A DNA stretch of 64,000 nt. Origin: Streptomyces sp. NBC_00569. GTDB lineage: Bacteria; Actinomycetota; Actinomycetes; Streptomycetales; Streptomycetaceae. The translations under genes were made by a program, and so were the position numbers. This document shows positions 1 through 7,725 of this stretch, one piece after another (positions within the stretch are counted from its first letter, which is position 1; every line of letters starts with the position of its first letter). Location of the stretch: assembly GCF_036345255.1 (NCBI RefSeq), contig NZ_CP107783.1, positions 6,246,001-6,310,000 of the forward strand. The letters run 5' to 3'. The notes under the pieces were generated by a model. That model did not search any database and was not told the DNA's origin. It saw only the letters and a list, made by a program, of their open reading frames with translations.

Positions 1-722
1 AGGATGTCGAGCGTGCCGTCCACGACCGGCTCCGGCATGAACCGCGTCATGAAGGCGCGGGCCTCGGCGCGGCTCAGTTCGGTGAACCGCACCTCGGCGC
101 CGATCGCCTCGCCGAGTGCCGCGGCCTGCTCGCGCGGTGAGACCGCCGCCGGTCCCGTCAGCTCGTAGGCCCGGCCCGCGTGACCGTCCTCGCGCAGCGC
201 GACGGCCGCCGCCGCGGCGATGTCCGCCGGGTCGATCACCGGCAGCGCCACATCGGCGAACGGGGCGGCGACGGTGCGGTGGGCGCGTACGGAGTCGGCC
301 CAGGCGAAGGCGTTCGAGGCGAATCCGCTGGGGCGCAGCAGCGTCCAGTCCAGGCCCGACTGGCGTACGGCCTCCTCGAACGCGTGCAGCGTGGTGTGCG
401 AGACGGCGTCGGGCCGCGTCACCGCCCCCTGCGAGGAGAGCAGGACCACTCGGCGCACGCCGGCCGCCTTCGCCGCGTCGAGGACGGCGGCCGGCGGCTC
501 CCCGGCCTGATGCAGTTCCGCGCCGATCAGCAGGAACAGCGCGTCGGCCCCCTCCAGCGCGGGCCGCAGACTCTCCGCGTCGCCGACGTCCGCCTGGACA
601 TGGCGTACGGGCAGGTCGGGCGCGAGGCGGCGCGATACAGCGGTGACCTGCTCGCCCGCGGCGGTCAGGGCGGCGACGAGCGGACGGCCGACGTTCCCGG
701 TGGCACCCGTGACAACGATCAT
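1..722 (-). CDS. NmrA-type NAD(P)-binding oxidoreductase, 3' end cut off
   Basis: The gene starts with ATG at 722 and runs off the window start with about 240 codons visible. The N-terminus reads MIVVTGATGNVGRPLV, a Rossmann motif with GxxGxxG spacing, followed by the pattern of atypical short-chain dehydrogenases of the NmrA/HSCARG group (LLSSQGAVTR, then LLRPSGFASN). These proteins bind NAD(P) and act as quinone or aldehyde reductases or as redox sensors; the substrate cannot be read here. It diverges from an HxlR regulator across 109 bases, a pairing typical of HxlR-controlled oxidoreductases, so I infer control by that regulator. The C-terminus is not seen. Confidence 0.85.
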   Translation of the reverse strand, partial: MIVVTGATGNVGRPLVAALTAAGEQVTAVSRRLAPDLPVRHVQADVGDAESLRPALEGADALFLLIGAELHQAGEPPAAVLDAAKAAGVRRVVLLSSQGAVTRPDAVSHTTLHAFEEAVRQSGLDWTLLRPSGFASNAFAWADSVRAHRTVAAPFADVALPVIDPADIAAAAAVALREDGHAGRAYELTGPAAVSPREQAAALGEAIGAEVRFTELSRAEARAFMTRFMPEPVVDGTLDI

Positions 723-793
723 GTTCAACTCCCTTGTCCTGCGGGGGTCTTGGTGCCCCGCTCGGTTCTCGAAAGCTAGCATCCTGAGTAAAG

Positions 794-803
794 TAGGTAC
801 CTA
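794..803. promoter_or_regulatory. Palindrome between nmrA-like and HxlR genes, candidate HxlR operator
   Basis: TAGGTACCTA is a perfect 10-base palindrome 28 bases before the HxlR start, in an AT-richer patch of the divergent intergenic region. HxlR-family regulators commonly bind short GTAC-centred palindromes in such gaps. Binding is an inference. Confidence 0.45.
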
Positions 804-831
804 GAGGAAAGCGACTTCCCGGGAGGGCTGT

Positions 832-1317
832 ATGAGCGGCAGTACGCGGTGGCAGGGCGGCGGGCCCGAGCAGGCCTGCCCGATCTCACCGGTCCTCGAC
901 ATCGTCTTCAGCCGCTGGACCACGCCGATCCTGTGGGCGCTCAACGAGTACGGCACCCAGCGCTTCGTGCAGCTCCAGCGCGCCATCGGCACCATCACGC
1001 CGAAGGTGCTCACACAGCGCCTGCGGCAGATGGAGCGCGACGGACTCGTCGTGCGCACGTACTACCCGGAGGTGCCGCCCCGGGTCGAGTACGAGATCAG
1101 CGACCTGGGCCGCAGCCTCGCCCCGCTGTTCGCGATGCTCGCCGAGTGGTCGTCCGGACATCTGCCCCTGGTCGAGGAGGCCCGGCAGAGATTCGACGCG
1201 GGGGAGTCGACGGGGACGTCTCCGGCAACGGGGTCGACTCCGGTCACGGGGCCGTCCCTCACGAGGGGGTCGTCCCCGGCCGCCGGGCGCTCTCCTGCTG
1301 CCGGCCCCGCCCGGTGA
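832..1317 (+). CDS. HxlR-family transcriptional regulator
   Basis: This 161-residue protein carries a winged helix (residues about 15-110) with HxlR hallmarks: CPISPVLDIVFSRWTTPIL, then TPKVLTQRLRQMERDGLV and PRVEYEISDLGRSL. Cys16 sits where redox-sensing family members such as YodB and QorR have their sensor cysteine, so thiol sensing of quinones or electrophiles is plausible but unproven. The C-terminal 40 residues are a low-complexity Thr/Pro/Ser/Gly tail not normal for the family. The start has a GGGAGGG ribosome site four bases ahead. Its TGA overlaps the GTG of the following histidine kinase, so regulator and two-component system are translationally coupled. Confidence 0.93.
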   Translation: MSGSTRWQGGGPEQACPISPVLDIVFSRWTTPILWALNEYGTQRFVQLQRAIGTITPKVLTQRLRQMERDGLVVRTYYPEVPPRVEYEISDLGRSLAPLFAMLAEWSSGHLPLVEEARQRFDAGESTGTSPATGSTPVTGPSLTRGSSPAAGRSPAAGPAR

Positions 1318-2579
1318 CCTCTCTCGCCGCCTCCCTGCGTGACCCCTCCTACCTGCGCGGCAGTGCCCCGTGGCGCGCCGCCGGGTATCTCGCGGGAGGG
1401 GTGCTCGTCGGGGCGCCGCTCCTGGTCGCTTTCGTGACGCTCGGCGTCGCGGGCGCCGCGCTCTCCCTCGTCCTCGTGGGGCTGCCGCTGCTCGCCCTGC
1501 TCGCGCTCGCCGGGGTCCCGGTCGGGGCGCTGGAGCGACGGCGGCTGCGGCCCCTGACCGGGCAGGCGGCGCCCAGCCCGCACCGCACCCCGGCCGAGCC
1601 CGGCGCCACGGCCTGGCTGCGGCTGCGCCTCGGTGAACAGGCGACCTGGCGTGAACTCGCCCATGCCGTGCTCCTCGCGTTCGTCCTGTGGCCGCTCGAC
1701 CTGCTGGTCCTGGCCTGCACGATCGGCCTGGCGGGAGCGCTGGCGGCGGCGCCGCTGCAGCTCGCGAGCGCCGGACACGACACCCGGGTCGTGAAGCTCT
1801 GGCTCATCGACTCGTACGGGCAGGGCGCCCTGTGCACCGTCGCCGGGCTCGCCCTGCTCGCGGTGCTCCTCTACCCGCTCGGCGCCTACGCCGCGGCCCG
1901 GGGCGCGCTCGCCCGGCTGCTGCTCGCGCCCCGCGAGACGGAGGAGGAGGCGCGGCTCACGGAGGTCACCAGGTCGCGGGCGCGCCTGGTCGCCGCGTTC
2001 GAGGCCGAGCGGCGCCGCATCGAGCGCGACCTGCACGACGGTGCCCAACAGCGCCTGGTCGCCCTCACGATGAGCCTCGGACTCGCCCGCCTCGACGCCC
2101 CCGCGACGGGACCGCTCGCCGAACGCATCGCCGCCGCGCACGACGAGGCCGGCCACGTCCTCGTGGAGCTACGGGAGTTGATCCACGGCATCCATCCCCA
2201 GGTCCTCGCCGACTACGGGCTTGCGGCCGCCCTCGACGACGCCGCCGACCGCTCGGCCGTCCCCGTCGACACCCGCATCGAACTGCCCCGGCTGCCCGGA
2301 CCCGTCGAGTCCGCCGCCTACTTCGCGGTGTGCGAGGCCCTCGCCAACACCGCCAAGCACAGCGGCGCCACCCGCGCGCGGCTGACCGCACGCCACGAGC
2401 GCGGCCGCCTCGTCATCGACGTGCACGACGACGGGGGCGGCGGCGCCGACCCCTCGCGCGGCAGCGGGCTCACCGGACTCGCCGACCGGCTCGCCGTCCT
2501 CGATGGCACACTGACGATCACCAGCCCGGCCGGCGGGCCGACCGCACTGTCCCTGGAGATTCCGTGCCCAGCGCTCTGA
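1314..2579 (+). CDS. NarL-type sensor histidine kinase
   Basis: The GTG at 1314 overlaps the HxlR stop by four bases. The 421-residue protein has hydrophobic helices at about 24-68, 116-148 and 175-200, a HisKA_3 dimerization box with predicted phospho-acceptor His241 ([13 protein letters not shown]), and a HATPase domain with the N box near [11 protein letters not shown] and a G box near [10 protein letters not shown] and [11 protein letters not shown]. It would autophosphorylate and pass the phosphate to the response regulator encoded next, whose start overlaps this gene by 16 bases. The large membrane-associated N-terminal part has no recognizable sensor domain, so the signal may be membrane-linked. 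No family member can be named. Confidence 0.93.
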   Translation: MTSLAASLRDPSYLRGSAPWRAAGYLAGGVLVGAPLLVAFVTLGVAGAALSLVLVGLPLLALLALAGVPVGALERRRLRPLTGQAAPSPHRTPAEPGATAWLRLRLGEQATWRELAHAVLLAFVLWPLDLLVLACTIGLAGALAAAPLQLASAGHDTRVVKLWLIDSYGQGALCTVAGLALLAVLLYPLGAYAAARGALARLLLAPRETEEEARLTEVTRSRARLVAAFEAERRRIERDLHDGAQQRLVALTMSLGLARLDAPATGPLAERIAAAHDEAGHVLVELRELIHGIHPQVLADYGLAAALDDAADRSAVPVDTRIELPRLPGPVESAAYFAVCEALANTAKHSGATRARLTARHERGRLVIDVHDDGGGGADPSRGSGLTGLADRLAVLDGTLTITSPAGGPTALSLEIPCPAL

Positions 2580-3223
2580 GAGTGGTCCTCGCCGAGGACG
2601 CCGTGCTGCTGCGCGAGGGCCTCGTGGGCCTGCTCGCCCGGTTCGGGCACGAGGTGGTCGCCGCGGTCGGTGACGCGGACGCGCTGCGCACCGCCGTCGC
2701 CGAGCACACGCCGGACCTCGTCCTCACCGACGTACGGATGCCGCCCGGCTTCCAGGACGAGGGCCTGCGCGCCGCGCTCGCCCTGCGCGCGGACCGCCCC
2801 GGCCTGCCGGTCCTGGTCCTCAGTCAGTACGTGCAGCGCTCGTACGCGGCCGAGCTCCTCGACACGGGCGATGGCACCGGCGTCGGCTATCTGCTCAAGG
2901 ACCGTGTCGGGCAGGTCGAGCAGTTCGTCGAGGCGGTGGAACGGGTTGCCTCCGGCGGCACGGTCGTCGACCCCGAAGTGGTACGCCAGCTGCTGCGCCG
3001 TCGCCGCGACCCCCTGGAGCGCCTCACCCCGCGCGAGCGCGAGGTCCTCGCCCTGGTCGCCGAGGGCAGGTCGAACGGCGCGATCGCCCGGGACCTGGTG
3101 GTGAGCGAGGCCGCGGTCGGCAAGCACATCGGCAACATCCTGGGAAAACTGGACCTGCCACCGGCCGACGACTCGGACACCCATCGAAGGGTGCTGGCGG
3201 TGCTGGCGTACCTGCGGGCGTAA
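2564..3223 (+). CDS. NarL/FixJ-family response regulator
   Basis: The 219-residue protein starts at GTG 2564 inside the end of the kinase gene. The receiver domain has the acidic pair in [10 protein letters not shown], phosphorylatable Asp56 ([10 protein letters not shown]) and the conserved lysine (YLLKDRVG). The C-terminal LuxR helix-turn-helix runs from [18 protein letters not shown] to [13 protein letters not shown]. It is the cognate partner of the upstream kinase. Targets are unknown; the HxlR gene in the same operon is an obvious possibility. The gene ends just before the terminator hairpin of the tRNA-Lys repeat region. Confidence 0.94.
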   Translation: MPSALRVVLAEDAVLLREGLVGLLARFGHEVVAAVGDADALRTAVAEHTPDLVLTDVRMPPGFQDEGLRAALALRADRPGLPVLVLSQYVQRSYAAELLDTGDGTGVGYLLKDRVGQVEQFVEAVERVASGGTVVDPEVVRQLLRRRRDPLERLTPREREVLALVAEGRSNGAIARDLVVSEAAVGKHIGNILGKLDLPPADDSDTHRRVLAVLAYLRA

Positions 3224-3227
3224 AGAA

Positions 3228-3303
3228 CGAAGGCCCCCCACTTGCGTGGAGGGCCTTCGCCTGTCGGTGCGCCGCCAGGGACTCGAACCCCGGACCCGCT
3301 GAT
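3228..3303 (-). repeat. Truncated tRNA-Lys 3' fragment plus terminator, copy 1 of a 76-base direct repeat
   Basis: Bases 3228-3303 are identical to 3376-3451, an exact 148-base offset. The unit contains a terminator-like hairpin (3228-3259) and the last 36 bases of tRNA-Lys: 3' half of the anticodon stem, variable loop, T arm and acceptor 3' strand (3268-3303). The tRNA 5' half is missing; instead the sequence changes abruptly at 3304. It lies downstream of the intact tRNA-Lys on the same strand. It could be a decayed tandem duplication or a tRNA-targeted integration scar. Confidence 0.9.
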
Positions 3304-3314
3304 GCTGTGTCTTT

Positions 3315-3334
3315 CCGGGGGGCGACCCCCGGAC
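3315..3334. repeat. GC hairpin in the spacer of the tRNA-Lys repeat
   Basis: Bases 3315-3322 (TCCGGGGG) and 3327-3334 (CCCCCGGA) form an 8-base perfect stem around a GCGA loop. The 72-base spacer holding it (3304-3375) recurs with about three substitutions at 17470-17541. It may be a structural element of the transcript downstream of tRNA-Lys. Confidence 0.6.
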
Positions 3335-3375
3335 CCCCAGCCGCATTCGCCGCGTCGGAGTGGGTCCGTCAATGG

Positions 3376-3407
3376 CGAAGGCCCCCCACTTGCGTGGAGG
3401 GCCTTCG
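3376..3407. terminator. Terminator hairpin of tRNA-Lys
   Basis: CGAAGGCCCCC and GAGGGCCTTCG face each other around CACTTGCGTG, directly downstream of the minus-strand tRNA-Lys. The same hairpin recurs at 3228-3259, where it can also end the response regulator gene. There is no long U tract, as is usual in Streptomyces terminators. Confidence 0.8.
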
Positions 3408-3415
3408 CCTGTCGG

Positions 3416-3489
3416 TGCGCCGCCAGGGACTCGAACCCCGGACCCGCTGATTAAGAGTCAGCTGCTCTAACCAACTGAGCTAGCGGCGC
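3416..3489 (-). tRNA. tRNA-Lys (anticodon CTT)
   Basis: Read on the minus strand the gene folds fully: acceptor stem GCGCCGC/GCGGCGC, D arm with AGCTCAGTTGGTTAGAGC, anticodon stem GCTGA/TCAGC with loop CTCTTAA, and T arm with GGTTCGAGTCC. The anticodon CTT reads AAG. The discriminator base is A and CCA is not fully encoded. A second copy with the same sequence lies at 17582-17655. Confidence 0.97.
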
Positions 3490-3550
3490 CTGCTGACTCG
3501 AAAATAATACCTGGTCCTGAGGGGTGCTTCGCACACCCCGGCTGTGGGTC

Positions 3551-4309
3551 CTAGATCGCCAGGGAGAGCAGGACCGGGGCCGCCCCGCGGTTCAGCGTGT
3601 CCGCCGCGTGGTGCAGGCGGTGGGCGTGCTCGATCGGGAGGGACAGCGCCAGCGCGCCCACCGAGGAGCCTGCCGTGATCGGGACGGCCGCGCACACCGT
3701 GCCCACCGCGTACTCCTGGAGGTCGAGGACCGGCACCGTCGCGGGCTGGGCGTCGAGCCTGGAGAGCAGGACGCGCTCGTTCGTGATCGTGCGCGAGGTG
3801 AGGCGGGCCATCTTGTGGCGGGAGAGGTGGTCGCGCCGCCCGTTGAGGTCGAGCTGGCCGAGGAGGCTCTTGCCGATCGCGCTGGCGTGCGCCGCGGAGC
3901 GGAAGTCCACCCACTCGTTGACCGCGGGGGTCGTGGGGTCCTGGGCGAACTGGGTGATGCGGATCTCGCCGTCCACGTACCGGCTGAGATAGACCGCCGC
4001 GCCCACCGTCTCGCGCAGCCGGTCGAGGGTGCGCTGGAGGCTCGAGGCGAGCGCGTCCGCGCGGCCCTGCGCCGAGCCGAGGCTGGTCAGCGTCTCGCCC
4101 GTGACGTACGCGCCGTCGGAGGCCTGTTCCACGTACCCCTCGCGGCGCAGCATGCGCAGCAGTGGGGTGAGCCGGTCGGCGGGGAGCCCGGTCTCGTTGC
4201 TGAGCTCGGTGCCGGTGACGCCGACGCCGCGTCGCGCGACGGTTTCGAGCACACGAAGGGCGTGCTGCACCGAGTGGTGCTGCGCGATCGGCTCGTGCTT
4301 CAGCGCCAC
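3551..4309 (-). CDS. IclR-family transcriptional regulator
   Basis: This 252-residue protein has an N-terminal winged helix (about 10-75: SVQHALRVLETVAR, then GTELSNETGLPADRLTPLLRMLRREGYVE) and an IclR effector-binding domain (about 90-250) with the family pattern SAIGKSLLGQLDLNGRRDHLSRHKMARLT and VCAAVPITAGSSVGALALSLP. I chose GTG 4309 because an AGGGGGAT ribosome site precedes it by five bases; a TTG at 4324 is also open but lies before that site. IclR proteins sense small organic acids or related metabolites. Its place at the edge of the Ehu importer and breakdown genes suggests it controls them. Confidence 0.9.
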   Translation of the reverse strand: MALKHEPIAQHHSVQHALRVLETVARRGVGVTGTELSNETGLPADRLTPLLRMLRREGYVEQASDGAYVTGETLTSLGSAQGRADALASSLQRTLDRLRETVGAAVYLSRYVDGEIRITQFAQDPTTPAVNEWVDFRSAAHASAIGKSLLGQLDLNGRRDHLSRHKMARLTSRTITNERVLLSRLDAQPATVPVLDLQEYAVGTVCAAVPITAGSSVGALALSLPIEHAHRLHHAADTLNRGAAPVLLSLAI

Positions 4310-4394
4310 GGTATCCCCCTGCAAGGACCGGTTCCGGACAGCTGGCCTCGGTCCACGATAGCCGTCAAGGGGCCTTTGTGGGGCGCCTGTTGGC

Positions 4395-4457
4395 GACTTT
4401 GGTGGCGCGCTCCGGGGCTGTCAGCAGGAACGCGCCACCCTGGCATATGCCAAAGTC
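4395..4457. promoter_or_regulatory. Nested inverted repeats with TGGCATATGCCA between IclR and ehuA
   Basis: GACTTTGG (4395-4402) pairs with CCAAAGTC (4450-4457), and inside it TGGCGCG (4403-4409) pairs with CGCGCCA (4431-4437). The right part also contains the perfect palindrome TGGCATATGCCA (4441-4452). The region lies between the ehuA stop and the IclR start, so it could be the IclR promoter-operator or a transcript hairpin. The palindrome recurs at 18363-18374. Confidence 0.5.
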
Positions 4458-4506
4458 ATGCCCCAGGTTCGGGACCTCGGTGCTTATCGGCCCTCACCGG
4501 CCGTGG

Positions 4507-5322
4507 TCACAGGACCGCGCTGAGAAATTCCCGCGTCCGCTCGTGCTCCGGATCGCTGAAGATCTTCTCCGGCGACCCGGATTCGATGACCCGGCCCGCG
4601 TCGAACATCAGGACCTGGTCCGAGATGTCACGGGCGAAGTTCATCTCGTGGGTCACGCAGAGCATCGTGATGTCCGTGGTGTGCGCGATGTCGCGCAGCA
4701 CGTCCAGGACACCGGCGACGAGCTCCGGGTCGAGCGCGGAGGTGACCTCGTCGAGGAGCAGCACCTGCGGTCGCATCGCGAGGGCGCGCGCGATGGCGAC
4801 GCGCTGCTGCTGGCCGCCGGAGAGCTGCGTCGGATACGCGTCGCAGCGGTCGCCGAGACCGACCATGTCGAGCAGCTCGCGGGCGCGCTGCTCCGCCTCG
4901 TCCTTGGAGAGGCCGAGCACGGTGACCGGCGCCTCCATGATGTTGCGCAGGACCTTCATGTTCGGGAAGAGGTTGAACTGCTGGAAGACCATCCCGATGT
5001 TCTTGCGGACCTCGCGGATGTGCTTCTCGCCGGCCGGGACGAGCTGGCCGGCCTTCTCCTCGTGCGTGAGGTAGTCGCCGTTGACCTTGATCGTGCCCTC
5101 GTCGGGCTTGATCAGGGTCATCAGGAGCCGCAGGATCGTCGTCTTGCCGGAGCCCGACGGGCCGATCAGCGTGACGTGCTTGCCGGAGTCGACGGAGAAG
5201 TCGAGCTCGTCGAGGACGGTGTTGCCGCCGAAGCGCTTGACGACCTTGTCGAAGCGGATCAGCTCGCTGCCGTCCACCTTGGGGTTCGGCTGGTCTGTGG
5301 GGAGGTTCGCGTCAGCGGACAA
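4507..5322 (-). CDS. ehuA: EhuA-type ABC importer ATP-binding protein
   Basis: This is the cytoplasmic ATPase of a polar amino acid/ectoine-type importer. It shows Walker A (GPSGSGKTT), Q loop (MVFQQFNLFP), ABC signature (LSGGQQQRVAIARAL), Walker B (VLLLDEVTSALDP) and H loop (CVTHEM). I place the start at TTG 5322, with GGAG eight bases ahead, giving 271 residues and an 11-base overlap with the upstream permease. An upstream GTG at 5385 would add an unusual Ser/Pro tail and overlap by 74 bases. The closest family I recognize is EhuA of ectoine/hydroxyectoine transporters; the substrate is inferred from that resemblance only. Confidence 0.85.
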   Translation of the reverse strand: MSADANLPTDQPNPKVDGSELIRFDKVVKRFGGNTVLDELDFSVDSGKHVTLIGPSGSGKTTILRLLMTLIKPDEGTIKVNGDYLTHEEKAGQLVPAGEKHIREVRKNIGMVFQQFNLFPNMKVLRNIMEAPVTVLGLSKDEAEQRARELLDMVGLGDRCDAYPTQLSGGQQQRVAIARALAMRPQVLLLDEVTSALDPELVAGVLDVLRDIAHTTDITMLCVTHEMNFARDISDQVLMFDAGRVIESGSPEKIFSDPEHERTREFLSAVL

Positions 5323-5980
5323 GACGTCGCTCCAGGGCTCGGAGGAGGAGGGAGGAGGGGTAGGCGATGACGATGAAGGCGACACCCACGACGGTCAGGG
5401 CCTCCGTGTACTGGAAGGTCTGGGCCGCTTCCAGGCGGGACCGCTGAAGCAGTTCGAGCACGCCGATCCCGGCGAGCAGCGGGGTGTCCTTCAGCATCGC
5501 GATCACGTAGTTGCCGAGCGCCGGGATCACGCGGCGGATGGCCTGCGGCAGGATCACCGCCGTCCACGTCCTGCGGTACGGCAGGCTCAGCGCCCGTGCC
5601 GCCTCCCACTGGCCGGCGGGCACGGCCTCGATGCCCGCGCGGTAGACCTGCGCGGTGTACGTCGAGTAGTGCAGGCCGATGGCGACGATGCCGGTGGTCA
5701 GGGCGGAGAACTGGATGCCCCACTCCGGCAGCACGAAGTACAGGAAGAAGAGCTGCACGAGCAGCGGGGTGTTGCGGATGAACTCGGTGACGATGCCCAC
5801 CGGCCAGCGCACGAAGCGCGTCGGGGCGCGGAAGGCGATGGCCCAGACCAGGCCGAGGCTGAAGGAGATCAGCGAGCCGAGGACGAGGGCCTGGAGCGTG
5901 ACGAGCACGCCGTCCCAGAAGTGCGGCATGAAGTCGGCGACGGCCGACCAGTCCCAGGTGCCGGATGCGGTGGTGATCAC
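5312..5980 (-). CDS. ehuD: EhuD-type ABC importer permease
   Basis: A 222-residue integral membrane protein of the HisM/GlnP class with about five transmembrane helices. It contains the EFIRNTPLLVQLFFLYFVLPEWG stretch typical of amino-acid permeases and the EAA loop for ATPase contact (EAARALSLPYRRTWTAVILPQAIRRVIPALGN). Start GTG 5980 has a GGGAGGTGG ribosome site and overlaps the stop of the other permease by four bases (GTGA). It would form a heterodimeric channel with the ehuC product. Confidence 0.88.
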   Translation of the reverse strand: MITTASGTWDWSAVADFMPHFWDGVLVTLQALVLGSLISFSLGLVWAIAFRAPTRFVRWPVGIVTEFIRNTPLLVQLFFLYFVLPEWGIQFSALTTGIVAIGLHYSTYTAQVYRAGIEAVPAGQWEAARALSLPYRRTWTAVILPQAIRRVIPALGNYVIAMLKDTPLLAGIGVLELLQRSRLEAAQTFQYTEALTVVGVAFIVIAYPSSLLLRALERRLVR

Positions 5981-6723
5981 GCGCCGCCACCTCCCGCGCT
6001 GGTGGGAACGGGAGCGGTCTCCGTCGTCTGACGGATGTTGAGCTTGCGCATGAGGCCGGTTCCCGGGTCGGGGCGCCGGCCTAGGCCGGCCTTGGTCTTG
6101 CGCTCGAGCGCGCGCATCCCGCGCGTGAGCAGGAACGCGATCACGAAGTAGATGACCAGGGTGATCGCGTAGATCTGGGCGCTCTCCTGGGTGGCGAGGC
6201 GCACCAGGTACGCGGCGAACGAGACGTCACCGATGCCGAGCAGCGAGACCAGGGCGGTGCCCTTGAGGAGCTCGACCAGCAGGTTCGAGAACGGCGGGAT
6301 CATCTCCGGCACGGCCTGCGGCAGCAGGATCAGCCGCATCCGCTGCCAGGGGGTGAAGCTCAGCGCGACCCCCGCTTCGCGCTGGGCGGGCGCCACGGCG
6401 TTGAGCGCGCCGCGCACCACCTCGGCGCCGTACGCGCCGTAGGACAGGCCGAGCGCCAGGACCGCGGCCCACATCGGGACCAGCGACCAGCCGGCGAGCT
6501 GCGGCAGCACGAAGAAGATCCAGAACATCAGGATCAGGGCCGACGTGCCGCGGAAGACCTCGGTGTAGAAGCCGGCGAGGAAGCGCACGATCTTCAGCCG
6601 GTGCGTGCGGGCCATGCCCACCCCGAAGGCGACGACGGTCGCGAGGGCCGCGCTGTACACGGTGAGCTGGATCGTGATCCAGATGCCCGGAAGGACCCAG
6701 TGTTCCCACAGTCCCGCTGTCAT
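5977..6723 (-). CDS. ehuC: EhuC-type ABC importer permease
   Basis: A 248-residue membrane protein, partner of EhuD. It has about five membrane helices, the EVFRGTSALILMFWIFFVLPQLAG motif of the family, and the EAA loop REAGVALSFTPWQRMRLILLPQAVPEMIPPF. I chose ATG 6723 because GAGGAG lies eight bases ahead and the ATGA overlaps the lipoprotein stop; GTG 6729 would sit only two bases from that site. The last 40 residues are a charged then Pro/Gly-rich cytoplasmic tail. Confidence 0.88.
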   Translation of the reverse strand: MTAGLWEHWVLPGIWITIQLTVYSAALATVVAFGVGMARTHRLKIVRFLAGFYTEVFRGTSALILMFWIFFVLPQLAGWSLVPMWAAVLALGLSYGAYGAEVVRGALNAVAPAQREAGVALSFTPWQRMRLILLPQAVPEMIPPFSNLLVELLKGTALVSLLGIGDVSFAAYLVRLATQESAQIYAITLVIYFVIAFLLTRGMRALERKTKAGLGRRPDPGTGLMRKLNIRQTTETAPVPTSAGGGGA

Positions 6724-7637
6724 TTGCACAGCTCCTCTGCGGTCAGCTTCGTCATCTCGGCCTGGGTGAAGCCGAACGGCCGCAGGATGCGGAAGAGCTC
6801 GCCGCTCGCCTTCATCTTGTGGATCTCCTTGTTGAAGGCGTCGCGCATCTGGGTGTCGTTCGAGCGGAACGTGAATCCGCCGCCGTCGATGTGCTTCTTG
6901 CCTCCGACCAGGGGAGCGAACGGCTCGGTGTGCTCGGCCCTGCGGCTCTTCTTCGTCACCTCGCGCGTGGTGAGGGCGGTGCCGGCGAACACGTCGATGC
7001 GTCCCGCCTCCACGGCGTTCAGGCCGGCGACCTGGTCCTGGAGGATGACGATGTCGCTCTCCTTGTAGCCCGCCTCGACCGCGTAGGCGATCTCCGCGTA
7101 GCCGGTGCCCGTGCCGAACTTCGCCTTCGCCTTCACGCAGTCCGCGTAGTCGTGCAGGTCCTTCGGGTTGCCCTTGCGGACGATGAAGGAGTCGAGCATC
7201 TGGTACTCGGGGTCCGAGAAGATGACCTGCTGGCAGCGCTCCTTGTTGATGTACATCCCGGCCGACACCACGTCGAACTGCTGGGTCTGCAGGCCGGGTA
7301 TCAGGGAGCTGAAGTCGGTCGCGACGGGCTGGACATGGCCGACACCGAGCCGTTTGAAGATGACCTTGGCGAGTTCGACGGCCTCACCCGTGAACTTTCC
7401 GCTGTCGTCGATGTAGCCGTAGGGCACCTCGCCCGCGATCCCCAGACGCACCGTCCCCTGGGCCTGGAGGCGCGCGAGCGTGTCGCCGTCCGGTACGCGG
7501 CTGCAACCCGCGGCCCCGACGGCGCCGGCCGCGCCGAGAGCGGTGGCACCGATGAGCAGAGATCGTCGGCGTATGCCCTTTCTGTTGGCTTCTAGGCTTC
7601 GTGTTCCTTCTGTGACGTTCCAAATAGGTGGAGCCAT
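6720..7637 (-). CDS. ehuB: EhuB-type solute-binding lipoprotein
   Basis: The extracellular binding component of the importer, 305 residues from ATG 7637. The N-terminus has an Arg-rich segment, a hydrophobic stretch and a lipobox GAAGC, so it should be exported and lipid-anchored. The rest is an SBP_bac_3 fold: VRLGIAGEVPYGYIDDSGKFTGEAVELAKVIF, then FDVVSAGMYINKERCQQVIFS and a C-terminal FRILRPFGFTQAEM typical of EhuB. The start is uncertain; longer open reading exists upstream but has no good ribosome site. It diverges from the DUF3830 gene across 88 bases, a probable shared control region. Confidence 0.87.
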   Translation of the reverse strand: MAPPIWNVTEGTRSLEANRKGIRRRSLLIGATALGAAGAVGAAGCSRVPDGDTLARLQAQGTVRLGIAGEVPYGYIDDSGKFTGEAVELAKVIFKRLGVGHVQPVATDFSSLIPGLQTQQFDVVSAGMYINKERCQQVIFSDPEYQMLDSFIVRKGNPKDLHDYADCVKAKAKFGTGTGYAEIAYAVEAGYKESDIVILQDQVAGLNAVEAGRIDVFAGTALTTREVTKKSRRAEHTEPFAPLVGGKKHIDGGGFTFRSNDTQMRDAFNKEIHKMKASGELFRILRPFGFTQAEMTKLTAEELCK

Positions 7638-7725
7638 GGGCGCGCGGCTACCCGACTCGACACGACCTATGCGTATCAATTCAAGCCCCTGATGCGAGCG
7701 GGGCGCCCTTGACCCAGGGGGGAGC

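Noticed and set aside
849-2579. Long version of the histidine kinase starting inside the HxlR gene
   Set aside because: The first 155 codons are the out-of-frame HxlR gene and give no domain; GTG 1314 begins the true N-terminus.
4507-7637. Confident assignment as an ectoine uptake system
   Set aside because: The importer resembles EhuABCD but the ectoine-degrading genes that normally accompany it are missing, so only the family, not the substrate, is claimed.
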